A stretch of DNA of 64,000 nucleotides from Pseudoruegeria sp. HB172150 (GTDB lineage Bacteria; Pseudomonadota; Alphaproteobacteria; Rhodobacterales; Rhodobacteraceae): contig NZ_JAATNG010000002.1 of NCBI RefSeq assembly GCF_013184805.1, positions 372,001 through 436,000 on the forward strand. Direction: 5' to 3'. A program made the translations under genes and the position numbers. Under the pieces are notes generated by a model. It made no database searches, was not told the DNA's origin, and saw only the letters and a program-made list of their open reading frames with translations. Shown here piece after piece: positions 27,642 to 35,120 of the stretch; position 1 is the stretch's first letter, and every line of letters starts with the position of its first letter.

Positions 27642-27656
27642 ATAGACAAAACTTAT
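27642..27656. promoter_or_regulatory. Candidate LysR binding site in the lysR-galB divergent promoter
   Basis: ATAGACAAAACTTAT fits ATA-N9-TAT and contains T-N11-A, the usual LysR-box layout. The ten-base run CAAAACTTAT recurs in reverse complement upstream of the second dioxygenase pair (32058-32067). It is 52 bases from the lysR start and 82 from galB. Confidence 0.5.
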
Positions 27657-27737
27657 CCCGAGAACCACATTCGAAATAGGCATTCCGCGCGGCGTGCGCC
27701 ATACCGGCCCCGTGCGAACACCCTCGGGAGGAAAATC

Positions 27738-28475
27738 ATGGCCGACAAACCCACCGCTCTGGTGATCAGTGCGCATTCGGCGGACTTCGTCTGGCGCGCC
27801 GGCGGCGCCATCGCGCTGCACCAGTCCAAGGGATACGACGTCACCGTCGTCTGTCTGTCCTACGGCGAGCGCGGCGAAAGCGCCAAGCTGTGGAAGCAGG
27901 AAGGCATGACACTGGACAAGGTCAAGGCGGCCCGCCAGGAAGAGGCCGAGAATGCCGCCAACGCGCTGGGCGTGACCGATATCCGCTTCCTCGACCGTGG
28001 CGACTATCCGCTGGATCTGGGCCGCGAGACGCTGGACATGATGGTCGACATCATCCGCGAAGTTCAGCCCAAGTTCATGTTCTCCCACTCGAAATGGGAC
28101 CCGTATAACACCGACCACATGCGCACGACCGACTTCGCGCTCGAGGCGCGGATGGTGGCGCAGGCCTGGGGCCACAACCCCGGCCAGAAGGTCCTGGGCG
28201 CGCCGCAGCTCTACCTGTTCGAGCCGCACCAGACCGAGCAGATGGAATGGCGCCCGAACGTGTTCCTCGACATCACACCGGTCTGGGACAAGAAATGGGC
28301 CGCGATCCAGTGCATGCAGGGGCAGGAGCACCTGTGGCACTTCTACGAGAACGTCGCCGAGAACCGCGGCAACCACTTCCGCCGCAACTCCGGCGGTCAG
28401 GCCGGCGGCCGCGACTGCCGCTATGCCGAAGGCTTCCAGGCGATCTTCCCGCGCACGGTGGACGAACTGGAATGA
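27738..28475 (+). CDS. galB: 4-oxalomesaconate hydratase, GalB type (PIG-L/LmbE family)
   Basis: A PIG-L (LmbE-like) zinc protein of 245 residues matching GalB, which hydrates 4-oxalomesaconate (enol form) to 4-carboxy-4-hydroxy-2-oxoadipate. The PIG-L metal motif AHPDD reads [12 protein letters not shown], as in GalB rather than the deacetylases. [24 protein letters not shown] (in part) holds the third metal ligands. The start ATG at 27738 follows GGGAGGAAAATC. It replaces the unrelated LigJ-type hydratase used in sphingomonads. It overlaps the aldolase gene (ATGA), giving direct channelling of expression, and is divergent from the LysR regulator. Confidence 0.9.
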   Translation: MADKPTALVISAHSADFVWRAGGAIALHQSKGYDVTVVCLSYGERGESAKLWKQEGMTLDKVKAARQEEAENAANALGVTDIRFLDRGDYPLDLGRETLDMMVDIIREVQPKFMFSHSKWDPYNTDHMRTTDFALEARMVAQAWGHNPGQKVLGAPQLYLFEPHQTEQMEWRPNVFLDITPVWDKKWAAIQCMQGQEHLWHFYENVAENRGNHFRRNSGGQAGGRDCRYAEGFQAIFPRTVDELE

Positions 28476-29164
28476 CCTACCAGCCGGGACAAACGGGGAT
28501 CGTCGTCCAGACCATCGAGCGCGCCGATCAGGCGGTGATCGACGGGCTGGCGGAATGCGGCGTCGCCACCGTGCACGAGGCGCAGGGCCGCAAGGGCCTG
28601 CTGGCCAGCTACGTGAACCCGGTCTACTCCGGCGCCCGCGTGGCCGGGTCCGCCGTGACGGTGCTGGCCGCGCCCTGCGACAACTGGATGATCCATGTCG
28701 GGGTGGAGCAGATCCAGGAAGGCGACATCATGGTGGTGGGCGTGATCACGCCCTCCGACGCCGGGTTCTTCGGCGACCTGCTGGCGACCTCGCTGATGGC
28801 GCGCGGCTGTCGCGGGCTGGTGATCGACGGTGGCGTCCGCGACGTGAAGGACCTGACCGAGATGGGCTTTCCCGTCTGGTCCAAGGCGGTGCATGCGCAG
28901 GGCACGATCAAGGAGACGCTGGGTTCGGTCAACGTGCCGGTGATCTGCGCCGAGGCGCATGTGAACCCGGGCGACGTGATCGTGGCCGACGATGACGGCG
29001 TCTGCGTCGTCCGCCGCGAGGAAGCGGCGGAGGTGCTGGAAAAGGCCCGCGCGCGCGAAGCCAACGAGGAATCGAAGCGCGAGCGGTTCCGGGCCGGCGA
29101 ACTGGGCCTCGACATCTACGGGATGCGCGAGAAGCTGGCCGCCAAGGGCCTGAAATACGTGTGA
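28472..29164 (+). CDS. ligK: 4-carboxy-4-hydroxy-2-oxoadipate aldolase (LigK/GalC)
   Basis: A class II aldolase with the RraA-like fold, 230 residues. It splits 4-carboxy-4-hydroxy-2-oxoadipate into pyruvate and oxaloacetate, the last step of the pathway. Motifs: [15 protein letters not shown] near 30, [23 protein letters not shown] around 90-112 and [14 protein letters not shown] (catalytic Arg, metal Asp). The C-terminal helix region [13 protein letters not shown] is the extension that LigK-type enzymes have over RraA. It starts inside the galB stop. The hairpin and repeat that follow may end the galB-ligK mRNA in part, before galD. Confidence 0.92.
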   Translation: MTYQPGQTGIVVQTIERADQAVIDGLAECGVATVHEAQGRKGLLASYVNPVYSGARVAGSAVTVLAAPCDNWMIHVGVEQIQEGDIMVVGVITPSDAGFFGDLLATSLMARGCRGLVIDGGVRDVKDLTEMGFPVWSKAVHAQGTIKETLGSVNVPVICAEAHVNPGDVIVADDDGVCVVRREEAAEVLEKARAREANEESKRERFRAGELGLDIYGMREKLAAKGLKYV

Positions 29165-29286
29165 GCGGCGGAAACGCCGGGCATGTGGATCTAGGCCGGC
29201 GCCGATCGTGCCCGATCCGGGTGTGGTGACAGGCGTCGGAAGCGGGCTGAAAGCGGAGGGGGTCGCCGCCTGCGGCGGCGATCCGG

Positions 29287-29305
29287 CGGGGGGCTCCGCC
29301 CCCCG
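29287..29305 (+). terminator. GC-rich hairpin before repeat copy 2, downstream of ligK
   Basis: CGGGGGGC, loop TCC, GCCCCCCG gives an eight-base-pair stem shortly before GGATATTTT. The arrangement is repeated downstream of pobA. It may act as a leaky terminator within galB-ligK-galD-ligI. Confidence 0.55.
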
Positions 29306-29309
29306 GACC

Positions 29310-29336
29310 CCCCGGGATATTTTCAGCCAGAAGAAG
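29310..29336 (+). repeat. Dispersed intergenic repeat, copy 2
   Basis: The core is CCCCGGGATATTTT plus CAGCCAGAAGAAG. It shares the core with copies at 7706-7732 (inverted) and 38339-38362. The 248-base gap between ligK and galD holds only this element and its hairpin. Confidence 0.65.
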
Positions 29337-29412
29337 CAGACGCGGGTTGCGACGCTGAGCCCCAAATAGAGTCTCGGGAGTGAGGCGAACGGACCGGCGG
29401 GAGGAATGGATA

Positions 29413-30468
29413 ATGTCTGACGGTGTTCGGTGCATGTGGATGCGGGGCGGGACCTCGAAGGGCGGGTATTTCCTGGCCTCCGACCTGCCCTCCGATACGG
29501 AGGCGCGCGACGCCTTCCTGCTGCGGGTGATGGGATCCCCCGATATCCGGCAGATCGACGGGATGGGCGGGTCCGACCCGCTGACCTCGAAGGTGGCGGT
29601 GGTGAAACCGTCGGAGCGCGAGGGCGTCGACATCGATTACCTGTTCCTGCAGGTCTTCGTCGACCGGCCCATCGTCACCGACGCGCAGAACTGCGGCAAT
29701 ATCCTTGCCGGAGTCGGCCCCTTCGCCATCGAGCGCGGGCTGGTGCCCGCGAAGGACGGCGAGACGCCGGTGGCGATCTTCATGGAAAACACCGGGCAGG
29801 TGGCCATCGAGCGGGTGAAGACGCCCGGCGGCACGGTCACATATCTGGGCGACGCGAAGATCGACGGCGTGCCGGGCGGTGCGGCGCCGGTGCCGGTGGA
29901 GTTCAAGGATACCGCCGGGTCGTCCTGCGGCGCGTTGCTGCCGACCGGGAATGCCTGCGACACGGTCGAGGGCGTCGAGGTGACGATGATCGACAACGGC
30001 ATGCCCTGCGTCGTGATGCGCGCCGCCGACATGGGCATCACCGGAGACGAGACGCCGGAAGAGCTGGAAGCGAACGACGATCTGCGCGCCAGGCTGGAAA
30101 AGATCCGGCTCGCCTGCGGCCCGATGATGAACCTGGGCGACGTCAGCGAAAAGTCGGTGCCGAAGATGACCATGGTCAGCGCCCCGAAACAGGGCGGCGC
30201 GATTTCCACCCGTTCGTTCATCCCGCATCGGTGCCACAAGACCATCGGCGTTCTGGGCGCGGTCAGCGTGGCGACCGCCTGCCTGATCGAGGGCTCGCCC
30301 GCCTACGACCTGGCCGAGCGCGGCGAGGGTGAGGAGCGAACCCTGTCGGTCGAGCATCCGACCGGCGAGATGACCGTGGTGGCGAAACTGGACGAAACCG
30401 GTGCGGTCGCCTCTGCGGCGATCCTGCGCACCGCGCGCAAGCTCATGGATGGAGAGGTGTTCGCATGA
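29413..30468 (+). CDS. galD: 4-oxalomesaconate tautomerase (GalD/LigU, PrpF family)
   Basis: A PrpF-fold isomerase of 351 residues that shifts 4-oxalomesaconate between tautomers or double-bond isomers, so that the hydratase can use it. Family text: CMWMRGGTSKGGYF at the start, IDGMGGSDPLTSKVAVV near 50, TDAQNCGNILAGVGPFAIE near 95 (the Cys region), and KMTMVSAPK. The ATG at 29413 follows GGGAGGAA. It is equivalent to GalD of Pseudomonas putida gallate degradation and LigU of Sphingobium, and cannot be told between them by eye. Its end overlaps the ligI start (ATGA). Confidence 0.9.
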   Translation: MSDGVRCMWMRGGTSKGGYFLASDLPSDTEARDAFLLRVMGSPDIRQIDGMGGSDPLTSKVAVVKPSEREGVDIDYLFLQVFVDRPIVTDAQNCGNILAGVGPFAIERGLVPAKDGETPVAIFMENTGQVAIERVKTPGGTVTYLGDAKIDGVPGGAAPVPVEFKDTAGSSCGALLPTGNACDTVEGVEVTMIDNGMPCVVMRAADMGITGDETPEELEANDDLRARLEKIRLACGPMMNLGDVSEKSVPKMTMVSAPKQGGAISTRSFIPHRCHKTIGVLGAVSVATACLIEGSPAYDLAERGEGEERTLSVEHPTGEMTVVAKLDETGAVASAAILRTARKLMDGEVFA

Positions 30469-31352
30469 ACAAGCAGGTGATGGATCCCGACTGGCTGGTG
30501 TTTCACCCCAACCCGAAAAAGCCGGATTTCGTGCTGCCAAAGGGCGCGGTGGACGCGCATTGCCACATCTTCGGGCCGAGCGACGTGTTTCCCTACGCGC
30601 CGGAACGGAAATACACGCCCTGCGACGCCAGCAAGGAGCAGCTTTTCGCGCTGCGCGATTTCCTCGGCTTCGACAAGAACGTGATCGTGCAGGCGACCTG
30701 CCACGGCAAGGACAACCGCGCGCTGGTTGACGGCTGCCGTGCCGCCGGTGACAAGGCGCGCGGCATCGCGTCGGTCGGCACAGATGTCACCATGGACGAG
30801 TTGAAGGAAATGGACGAGGCGGGCGTTCGCGGGGTCCGGTTCAACTTCGTCAAGCGGCTGGTGGACTCCACACCGAAAGAGACATTTCTGACAATTGCGG
30901 ACAAGATCGCCACGCTTGACTGGCATATTGTTGTCTATTTCGAAGCTCAGGACCTGGAAGAGCTGATCCCGTTCCTGAAGCAGCTTCCCACGGTCATAGT
31001 GGTCGATCACATGGGCCGCCCGGATGTGGAGAACGGCGTCGACCACCCCGATTTCCAGCGCTTCCTCGGGCTGATGGACGATCTGGACACGATGTGGGTC
31101 AAGGCGACCTGCCCGGAACGGCTGACCAAGGCGGGTCCGCCCTATGACGACGTGGTGCCCTACGGCCAGGCGCTAGTGGACCGGTTCCCCGACCGGGTGA
31201 TCTGGGGCACGGACTGGCCGCATCCCAACATGAAATCGCACATGCCGGACGACGGCGCGCTGGTCGATTTCATCCCCCGGATCGCGCGCACGGAAGAACT
31301 CCAGCAGAAACTGCTGGTGGACAACCCGATGCGGCTGTACTGGGCGCGGTAA
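30465..31352 (+). CDS. ligI: 2-pyrone-4,6-dicarboxylate hydrolase (LigI)
   Basis: An amidohydrolase-superfamily lactonase of 295 residues, opening the pyrone made by LigC to 4-oxalomesaconate. It shows VDAHCHIFGPSDVFPYAPERKYTP (in part; HCH is the first metal/substrate motif), QATCHGKDNRALVDG, VVDHMGRPDVENG (the His on strand five) and VIWGTDWPHPN (the Asp on strand eight). These match LigI. Length is typical. It is coupled to galD by an ATGA overlap. With PobA, LigAB, LigC, GalD, GalB and LigK the route is complete within the window. Confidence 0.93.
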   Translation: MNKQVMDPDWLVFHPNPKKPDFVLPKGAVDAHCHIFGPSDVFPYAPERKYTPCDASKEQLFALRDFLGFDKNVIVQATCHGKDNRALVDGCRAAGDKARGIASVGTDVTMDELKEMDEAGVRGVRFNFVKRLVDSTPKETFLTIADKIATLDWHIVVYFEAQDLEELIPFLKQLPTVIVVDHMGRPDVENGVDHPDFQRFLGLMDDLDTMWVKATCPERLTKAGPPYDDVVPYGQALVDRFPDRVIWGTDWPHPNMKSHMPDDGALVDFIPRIARTEELQQKLLVDNPMRLYWAR

Positions 31353-31430
31353 CGGGCGCAGACCGTGATTGCCCGGCCGCTGTCAGCGGCGGGGCATCGC
31401 GCCCGTTCGCGTCGGGAAAGGAAAGACGCC

Positions 31431-31880
31431 ATGACCGATAACAGACGCGTCGTCCTGTCCAGCGATCACGCCGCCATTCCGCTTCGCCAGGCGATTGCCG
31501 CGCATGTGGCGGAACTGGGCTGGGAGGTGGTCGATATCGGCCCGGTCACGCCCGAAAGCACCCATTATCCGGCGCATGGCGAGGCGGCGGCGCGACTGGT
31601 TGCCTCCGGCGATTGCCGGCTTGGCATCATCCTGTGCGGCACCGGGCAGGGCATCATGATGGCGGCCAACAAGGTCAGGGGCATCCGCTGCGGTGTCTGC
31701 TCCGACACGTTCTCGGCCCGGATGATCCGCGAGCATAACGACGCCAACATGTTGTCGCTTGGCGCGCGCGTGGTGGGAGAGGGGCTGGCGCTCGACATCG
31801 TGGATGCGTTTCTGAACGCCGGGTTCGAGGGTGGACGCCACGCGACGCGGGTCGACATGATACGCGCTCTGGAAGCGTAG
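31431..31880 (+). CDS. RpiB/LacA/LacB family sugar-phosphate isomerase
   Basis: A 149-residue isomerase of the ribose-5-phosphate isomerase B family. The start VVLSSDHAAIPLRQAI, the HYPAHGEAAARLV strand (conserved-type DYP/H region), ILCGTGQGIMMAANKV with the catalytic Cys, and HNDANMLSLGARVVGEG all match. The ATG at 31431 follows GGAAAGGAAAG. RpiB interconverts ribose- and ribulose-phosphate; relatives act on other sugars. Its place at the end of the galB-ligI run, 78 bases after ligI, is not explained by the aromatic pathway. It could isomerise a hydroxy-keto acid, but that is a guess. Confidence 0.88.
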   Translation: MTDNRRVVLSSDHAAIPLRQAIAAHVAELGWEVVDIGPVTPESTHYPAHGEAAARLVASGDCRLGIILCGTGQGIMMAANKVRGIRCGVCSDTFSARMIREHNDANMLSLGARVVGEGLALDIVDAFLNAGFEGGRHATRVDMIRALEA

Positions 31881-32057
31881 CGACGCGGGGGCGCCGAGTC
31901 GCCCGTTTCCATCACAAACAGCCTTCCGGTCTGGTTTTTGCGCAGGCTTGGGCGCGCAAATTGGCGTGCATGTTCGGTTGGGTCTCGATTTCCAATAACA
32001 ATTTGAAATTGTTCGAAGAAATGGTCGTTTTGGCATGCCAAAATTGCGCCGCCAAGT

Positions 32058-32067
32058 ATAAGTTTTG
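32058..32067 (+). promoter_or_regulatory. Motif shared with lysR-galB promoter, upstream of second ligAB pair
   Basis: ATAAGTTTTG here is the exact reverse complement of CAAAACTTAT in the lysR-galB promoter. It lies 105 bases before the second ligA-like gene in a 291-base gap that otherwise shows no gene. The surrounding DNA is AT-richer than the coding regions. Confidence 0.45.
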
Positions 32068-32171
32068 CGTCATGGCTATTCAATCTGCGCCCGCTACGCC
32101 TGCAGCTTGATCCACATCAAACGCGCCCCTTCGCCCGCATGCGATATTTCTGACAGAAACAGGAGGAGACG

Positions 32172-32528
32172 ATGGACCAACCTGGTTACGACTATCATAT
32201 CGACATCCCCGGCACGACCATCTTCGACGGCAAGATGGCCATGAAAGGCTATGCGCTGAACAAGATGTGCTACTCGTTCAACAAGGCCGAGAACCGCGAC
32301 GCCTTCGCCGCCGACGAGGAAGGCTACATGGCAAAGTACGGCCTGAACGAGGGCCAGAAACAGGCGATCCGCGACCGCAACATCCTGAAGATGATCGAGG
32401 AAGGCGGGAACATCTATTACCTCGCCAAGTTCGCCGGGATCTTCAAGCTGTCCGTCCAGGACGTGGGCGGCATGCAGACCGGAAAAACCACCGAGGAATT
32501 CAAGGAATTCCTCGCGAGCCAGGCGTAG
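32172..32528 (+). CDS. LigA-like extradiol dioxygenase alpha subunit, second copy
   Basis: A 118-residue homologue of the protocatechuate 4,5-dioxygenase alpha subunit. It shares DIPGTTIFDGKMAMKGYALNKMC (in part) and EEGGNIYYLAKFAG with the LigA fold, but it diverges clearly from the copy at 25758-26150 and lacks that copy's C-terminal tail (HGGRSPEGN). ACAGGAGGAGACG precedes the ATG closely. It pairs with the catalytic subunit nine bases downstream. The partner substrate might be protocatechuate, gallate or a methoxylated relative; nothing in the sequence decides this. Confidence 0.85.
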   Translation: MDQPGYDYHIDIPGTTIFDGKMAMKGYALNKMCYSFNKAENRDAFAADEEGYMAKYGLNEGQKQAIRDRNILKMIEEGGNIYYLAKFAGIFKLSVQDVGGMQTGKTTEEFKEFLASQA

Positions 32529-32537
32529 GAGGGCATC

Positions 32538-33386
32538 ATGGCGACAGTACTTGGTGGCATCACCACGTCGCATATCCCCGCGGTGGGCAATGCGATCCAG
32601 AAGGAACTTTACGACGATCCGTACTGGAAGCCGTTCTTCGACGGCTATCCGAAGGTTCACGCCTGGATCCAGGAGCACAAGCCGGATTACGTGATCAACA
32701 TCTACAACGATCACGGGCTAGGCTTTTTCCTCGACCGGATGCCGACCTTCGCGATCGGCGCGGCGCATGAATACAAGAACGAGGACGAGGGCTGGGGCCT
32801 GCCGTCGCTCGATCCGTTCCCCGGCGCGCCGGAACTCAGCTGGCACATCATCGAGTCGATGGTGGCGGATCACTTCGACATCACCTCGTGCCAGGAACTG
32901 GCGGTGGATCACGGTTTCGTCGTCCCGATGCAGCTGTTCTGGCCGGGCGCGCCGAACAACCCGGATATGCCGAAGGCGGTGCCGATCTCTGCGAACACCG
33001 TGCAGCACCCGATCCCGACGCTGGCGCGGGCGCTGGACTTCGGCAAGGCGCTGGGCAAGGCGCTGCGGTCCTTCCCGGAGGACGCGAAGATCGTCATCCT
33101 CGGCACCGGCGGTCTCAGCCACCAGCTCGACGGCGCACGCGCCGGGTTCATCAACAAGGATTTCGACCAGTACTGTCTGGAGAATATCGTGTCGAACCCG
33201 GAAGAGCTGACCAAGGTCACCCGGATGGAGCTGGTCGAAAAGGCCGGCGCGCAGGGCACCGAATTCCTGATGTGGATGATGATGCGCGGCGCTCTGGGCG
33301 ACGAGGTGAACGAGATCACGCGGAACTATCACATTCCGATCTCGAACACCGCGGCGGGTACGCTTCTGCTGGAATGCGCTGCCTGA
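32538..33386 (+). CDS. LigB-like extradiol dioxygenase catalytic subunit, second copy
   Basis: A 282-residue class III extradiol dioxygenase. The iron ligands are kept: His12 in ITTSHIPAVG, His59 in IYNDHGLGF and the Glu in GTEFLMWMM. The catalytic His is in LGTGGLSHQLD. Around the active site it differs from the first copy: FFLDRMPTFAIG for [27 protein letters not shown] for [14 protein letters not shown], and VVPMQLFWPGAPNN for [14 protein letters not shown]. So it probably cleaves a related but different catecholic acid. A strong terminator follows. It is inferred to be active because all metal and acid-base residues are present. Confidence 0.86.
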   Translation: MATVLGGITTSHIPAVGNAIQKELYDDPYWKPFFDGYPKVHAWIQEHKPDYVINIYNDHGLGFFLDRMPTFAIGAAHEYKNEDEGWGLPSLDPFPGAPELSWHIIESMVADHFDITSCQELAVDHGFVVPMQLFWPGAPNNPDMPKAVPISANTVQHPIPTLARALDFGKALGKALRSFPEDAKIVILGTGGLSHQLDGARAGFINKDFDQYCLENIVSNPEELTKVTRMELVEKAGAQGTEFLMWMMMRGALGDEVNEITRNYHIPISNTAAGTLLLECAA

Positions 33387-33399
33387 TTTGATATGACTG

Positions 33400-33440
33400 G
33401 CAAAAGGGCCCCGGCGGCAGCGCCGGGGCCCTTTTGCTTT
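33400..33440 (+). terminator. Strong rho-independent terminator after second ligAB pair
   Basis: GCAAAAGGGCCCCGGCG (33400-33416), a GCAG loop, and CGCCGGGGCCCTTTTGC (33421-33437) make a perfect seventeen-base-pair stem ending in T-rich sequence. It lies immediately before the ribosome site (GAAGGAGAAG) of the next gene, so that gene depends on read-through or its own promoter. Confidence 0.85.
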
Positions 33441-33453
33441 GAAGGAGAAGAAG

Positions 33454-34152
33454 ATGGCGACCCTCGTCTACGTGCCCGGCCTGTTGTCGGACGCCCGCGT
33501 CTGGAAACCGGTGGCCGAGGCGGTGGGAGGGGACTATCGCATCGCCGATGTGACAGAACCGCCGTCGATCACCGCGATGGCGGAGCATGCGCTGGGCCTG
33601 GCCGTGGGCGACGTGATCCCGGTAGGGCACTCGATGGGCGGCCGCGTCGCGATGGAGATGGCGCGCATCGCGCCGGAACGCATGGCGGGCCTGATCCTGG
33701 CCGATACCGGGCACCATCCGCTGGGCAACACCGAGCCGGAGAAGCGGCTGGAAAAGGTCGCGCTGGGTTACGACGACATGGCGGCGCTGGCCGCCGACTG
33801 GCTGCCGCCGATGGTCGACGCGGACCGTCGCGGCGACACCGCGTTCATGGACGACATGACCGAGATGGTGGTGGCCTGCGGACCGGAAGTGCATGAACGC
33901 CAGATCCGCGCGCTGATGAACCGGCCGGACGCAGGCGCGCATCTGGACGCGGTCACCTGCCCGGTGCTGCTGCTGGTCGGCACCGGCGACCTGTGGAGCC
34001 CGGAGAAACAGCATCGCGAGATCGCCGAGATGGTCGGCGCCGAAGCAAAGGTGGTGGTGATCCCCGATGCGGGGCACTTCCTGCCCTGCGAACGGCCGGC
34101 GGAAGTGGCGACGGCGATTTCCGCGTGGCTGAAAGCAACCAGTCTGACGTGA
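33454..34152 (+). CDS. Alpha/beta hydrolase
   Basis: A 232-residue alpha/beta hydrolase fold protein. The nucleophile elbow is GHSMGGRVA near residue 56, the acid is probably in LLVGTGDLWSP, and the His in IPDAGHFLPCERP. The oxyanion region is VYVPGLLSDARVW near the start. It resembles the small hydrolases that open lactones or cleave C-C or ester bonds in aromatic degradation (3-oxoadipate enol-lactonase-like), but the substrate is open. The ATG at 33454 follows GAAGGAGAAGAAG. It is placed just after a terminator in the aromatic cluster. Confidence 0.82.
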   Translation: MATLVYVPGLLSDARVWKPVAEAVGGDYRIADVTEPPSITAMAEHALGLAVGDVIPVGHSMGGRVAMEMARIAPERMAGLILADTGHHPLGNTEPEKRLEKVALGYDDMAALAADWLPPMVDADRRGDTAFMDDMTEMVVACGPEVHERQIRALMNRPDAGAHLDAVTCPVLLLVGTGDLWSPEKQHREIAEMVGAEAKVVVIPDAGHFLPCERPAEVATAISAWLKATSLT

Positions 34153-34205
34153 GGCTCCGTCGCCTGCCTGGCTGAAGCACTGGCCGGCGGCGCCTGTCGC
34201 CCTCT

Positions 34206-34613
34206 CTAACCGGTCTGAGGGCTATCTTCCGTTAAGGACGAGACGAATGGCAGGATCTTGTCGACATGTACGGGCTTGGTGAAACTGCCGACAATCTGCT
34301 GCATTCCCGCGAAGTATGAGTTCGGGTTAAGGTCGCTGGTCGACAGTACGACAGTAGGCACGCCCCGGTCCTGCAGCCAGATAAGGGAGACATTTGAATG
34401 AGAATCTCCGGGCTGAACTTCGACGATGGCGATGTCGATCTTGCTGGGACCAGAGGATTCCAGGTTTGCCAAGTCATAATCGTGGTTGATCCACGTACGG
34501 TAAGCGATTGATTCGAGGGCCTGTTCGATGTCCAACGCGAGGATCACGTCACTCGTCAGGACGATCGCCGCCCTGTATTGCTGGTCAGTCGTTTTAGCCA
34601 CGGAATCGCTCAT
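34206..34613 (-). CDS. Stand-alone receiver-like protein lacking the phospho-Asp
   Basis: A 135-residue protein with the outline of a CheY-type receiver domain. Strand one is AAIVLTSDVILALDIEQAL, strand three is IDIAIVEVQPGD, strand four is VPTVVLSTSD, and FTKPV near residue 111 matches the switch Lys-Pro. At the phospho-acceptor position, Glu65 replaces Asp and the acidic pocket is reduced to Asp22. It is therefore probably not phosphorylated and may act as a fixed-state or protein-interaction domain. Homologous single-domain receivers occur widely in Rhodobacterales. It is divergent from the ribbon-helix-helix gene across a repeat-rich spacer. Confidence 0.7.
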   Translation of the reverse strand: MSDSVAKTTDQQYRAAIVLTSDVILALDIEQALESIAYRTWINHDYDLANLESSGPSKIDIAIVEVQPGDSHSNVSLIWLQDRGVPTVVLSTSDLNPNSYFAGMQQIVGSFTKPVHVDKILPFVSSLTEDSPQTG

Positions 34614-34688
34614 AGGTACGCTAACAACACAGGTAGCAGACAGGGGGGAATATTTACATTAATTTCAATTACTTATTCGCAGCAACAT

Positions 34689-34819
34689 GCGCCGTGTGCA
34701 CAACTGAGCTCGCTTGAGCAAGTTGAAATGCCAGTAGCACTTGCCCAATCAGCGCCGTGTGCTAATTTTGAGCAAGTGATATTTCTTGAGTAAGTTATGC
34801 AAAGCTCGATGCATCGAGC
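34689..34819. promoter_or_regulatory. Repeat-rich divergent control region (direct repeats and 16-base palindrome)
   Basis: TTGAGCAAGT occurs at 34714-34723 and 34768-34777, with a near copy TTGAGTAAGT at 34786-34795. GCGCCGTGTGC occurs twice, near 34690 and 34752. GCTCGATGCATCGAGC at 34804-34819 is a perfect palindrome. All lie between the receiver-like gene and the ribbon-helix-helix gene, within about 130 bases. Operator arrays of this kind are typical for autoregulating ribbon-helix-helix proteins. Confidence 0.6.
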
Positions 34820-34840
34820 ATTCTGACGGTGGTTCTGAAA

Positions 34841-35059
34841 ATGACTGGTGAACGCGGTAAGAGACTGGACCGACTGCAGATTATGGTAACGGAGGAAGAA
34901 CTCCGTGCTCTGGACGACTGGCGTTTCGAAAAGAGAATGCCCAGCCGTGCGGCAGCAATCCGTGAATTGCTGCGGCGCGGTCTCGCGGCAGAGGGGTATT
35001 TCACCCAGGCTGAGAATGGCGATACGTCCGGCAGTTTCGGTGTGATCGATCCTGATTGA
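34841..35059 (+). CDS. Ribbon-helix-helix (CopG/Arc-like) domain protein
   Basis: A 72-residue basic protein with the RHH layout: a beta strand KRLDRLQIMVTEEELRAL, helix A (EEELRALDDWRFEK) and helix B starting SRAAAIRELLRRGLAAEG. The SRAAAIRELLRRGL pattern is typical. The C-terminal 15 residues are acidic and probably disordered. The ATG at 34841 has no strong ribosome site, and a GTG at 34829 is an alternative start. Such proteins bind DNA as dimers at short repeats, and the upstream DNA contains suitable ones. No toxin gene lies directly downstream, so an antitoxin role is not supported. Confidence 0.78.
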   Translation: MTGERGKRLDRLQIMVTEEELRALDDWRFEKRMPSRAAAIRELLRRGLAAEGYFTQAENGDTSGSFGVIDPD

Positions 35060-35120
35060 CGGCGCGGGACATTAATCGCCCGGCGAAGGGCAGGCGGGCA
35101 GGATTCCGGAACGAGATGCA

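Noticed and set aside
34841-35059. Ribbon-helix-helix gene as antitoxin of a toxin-antitoxin pair
   Set aside because: The next gene starts 61 bases later and is a 206-residue GNAT without the size or overlap typical of TacT-like toxins; the GNAT also carries an insertion unlike those toxins. It cannot be fully excluded but is not supported.
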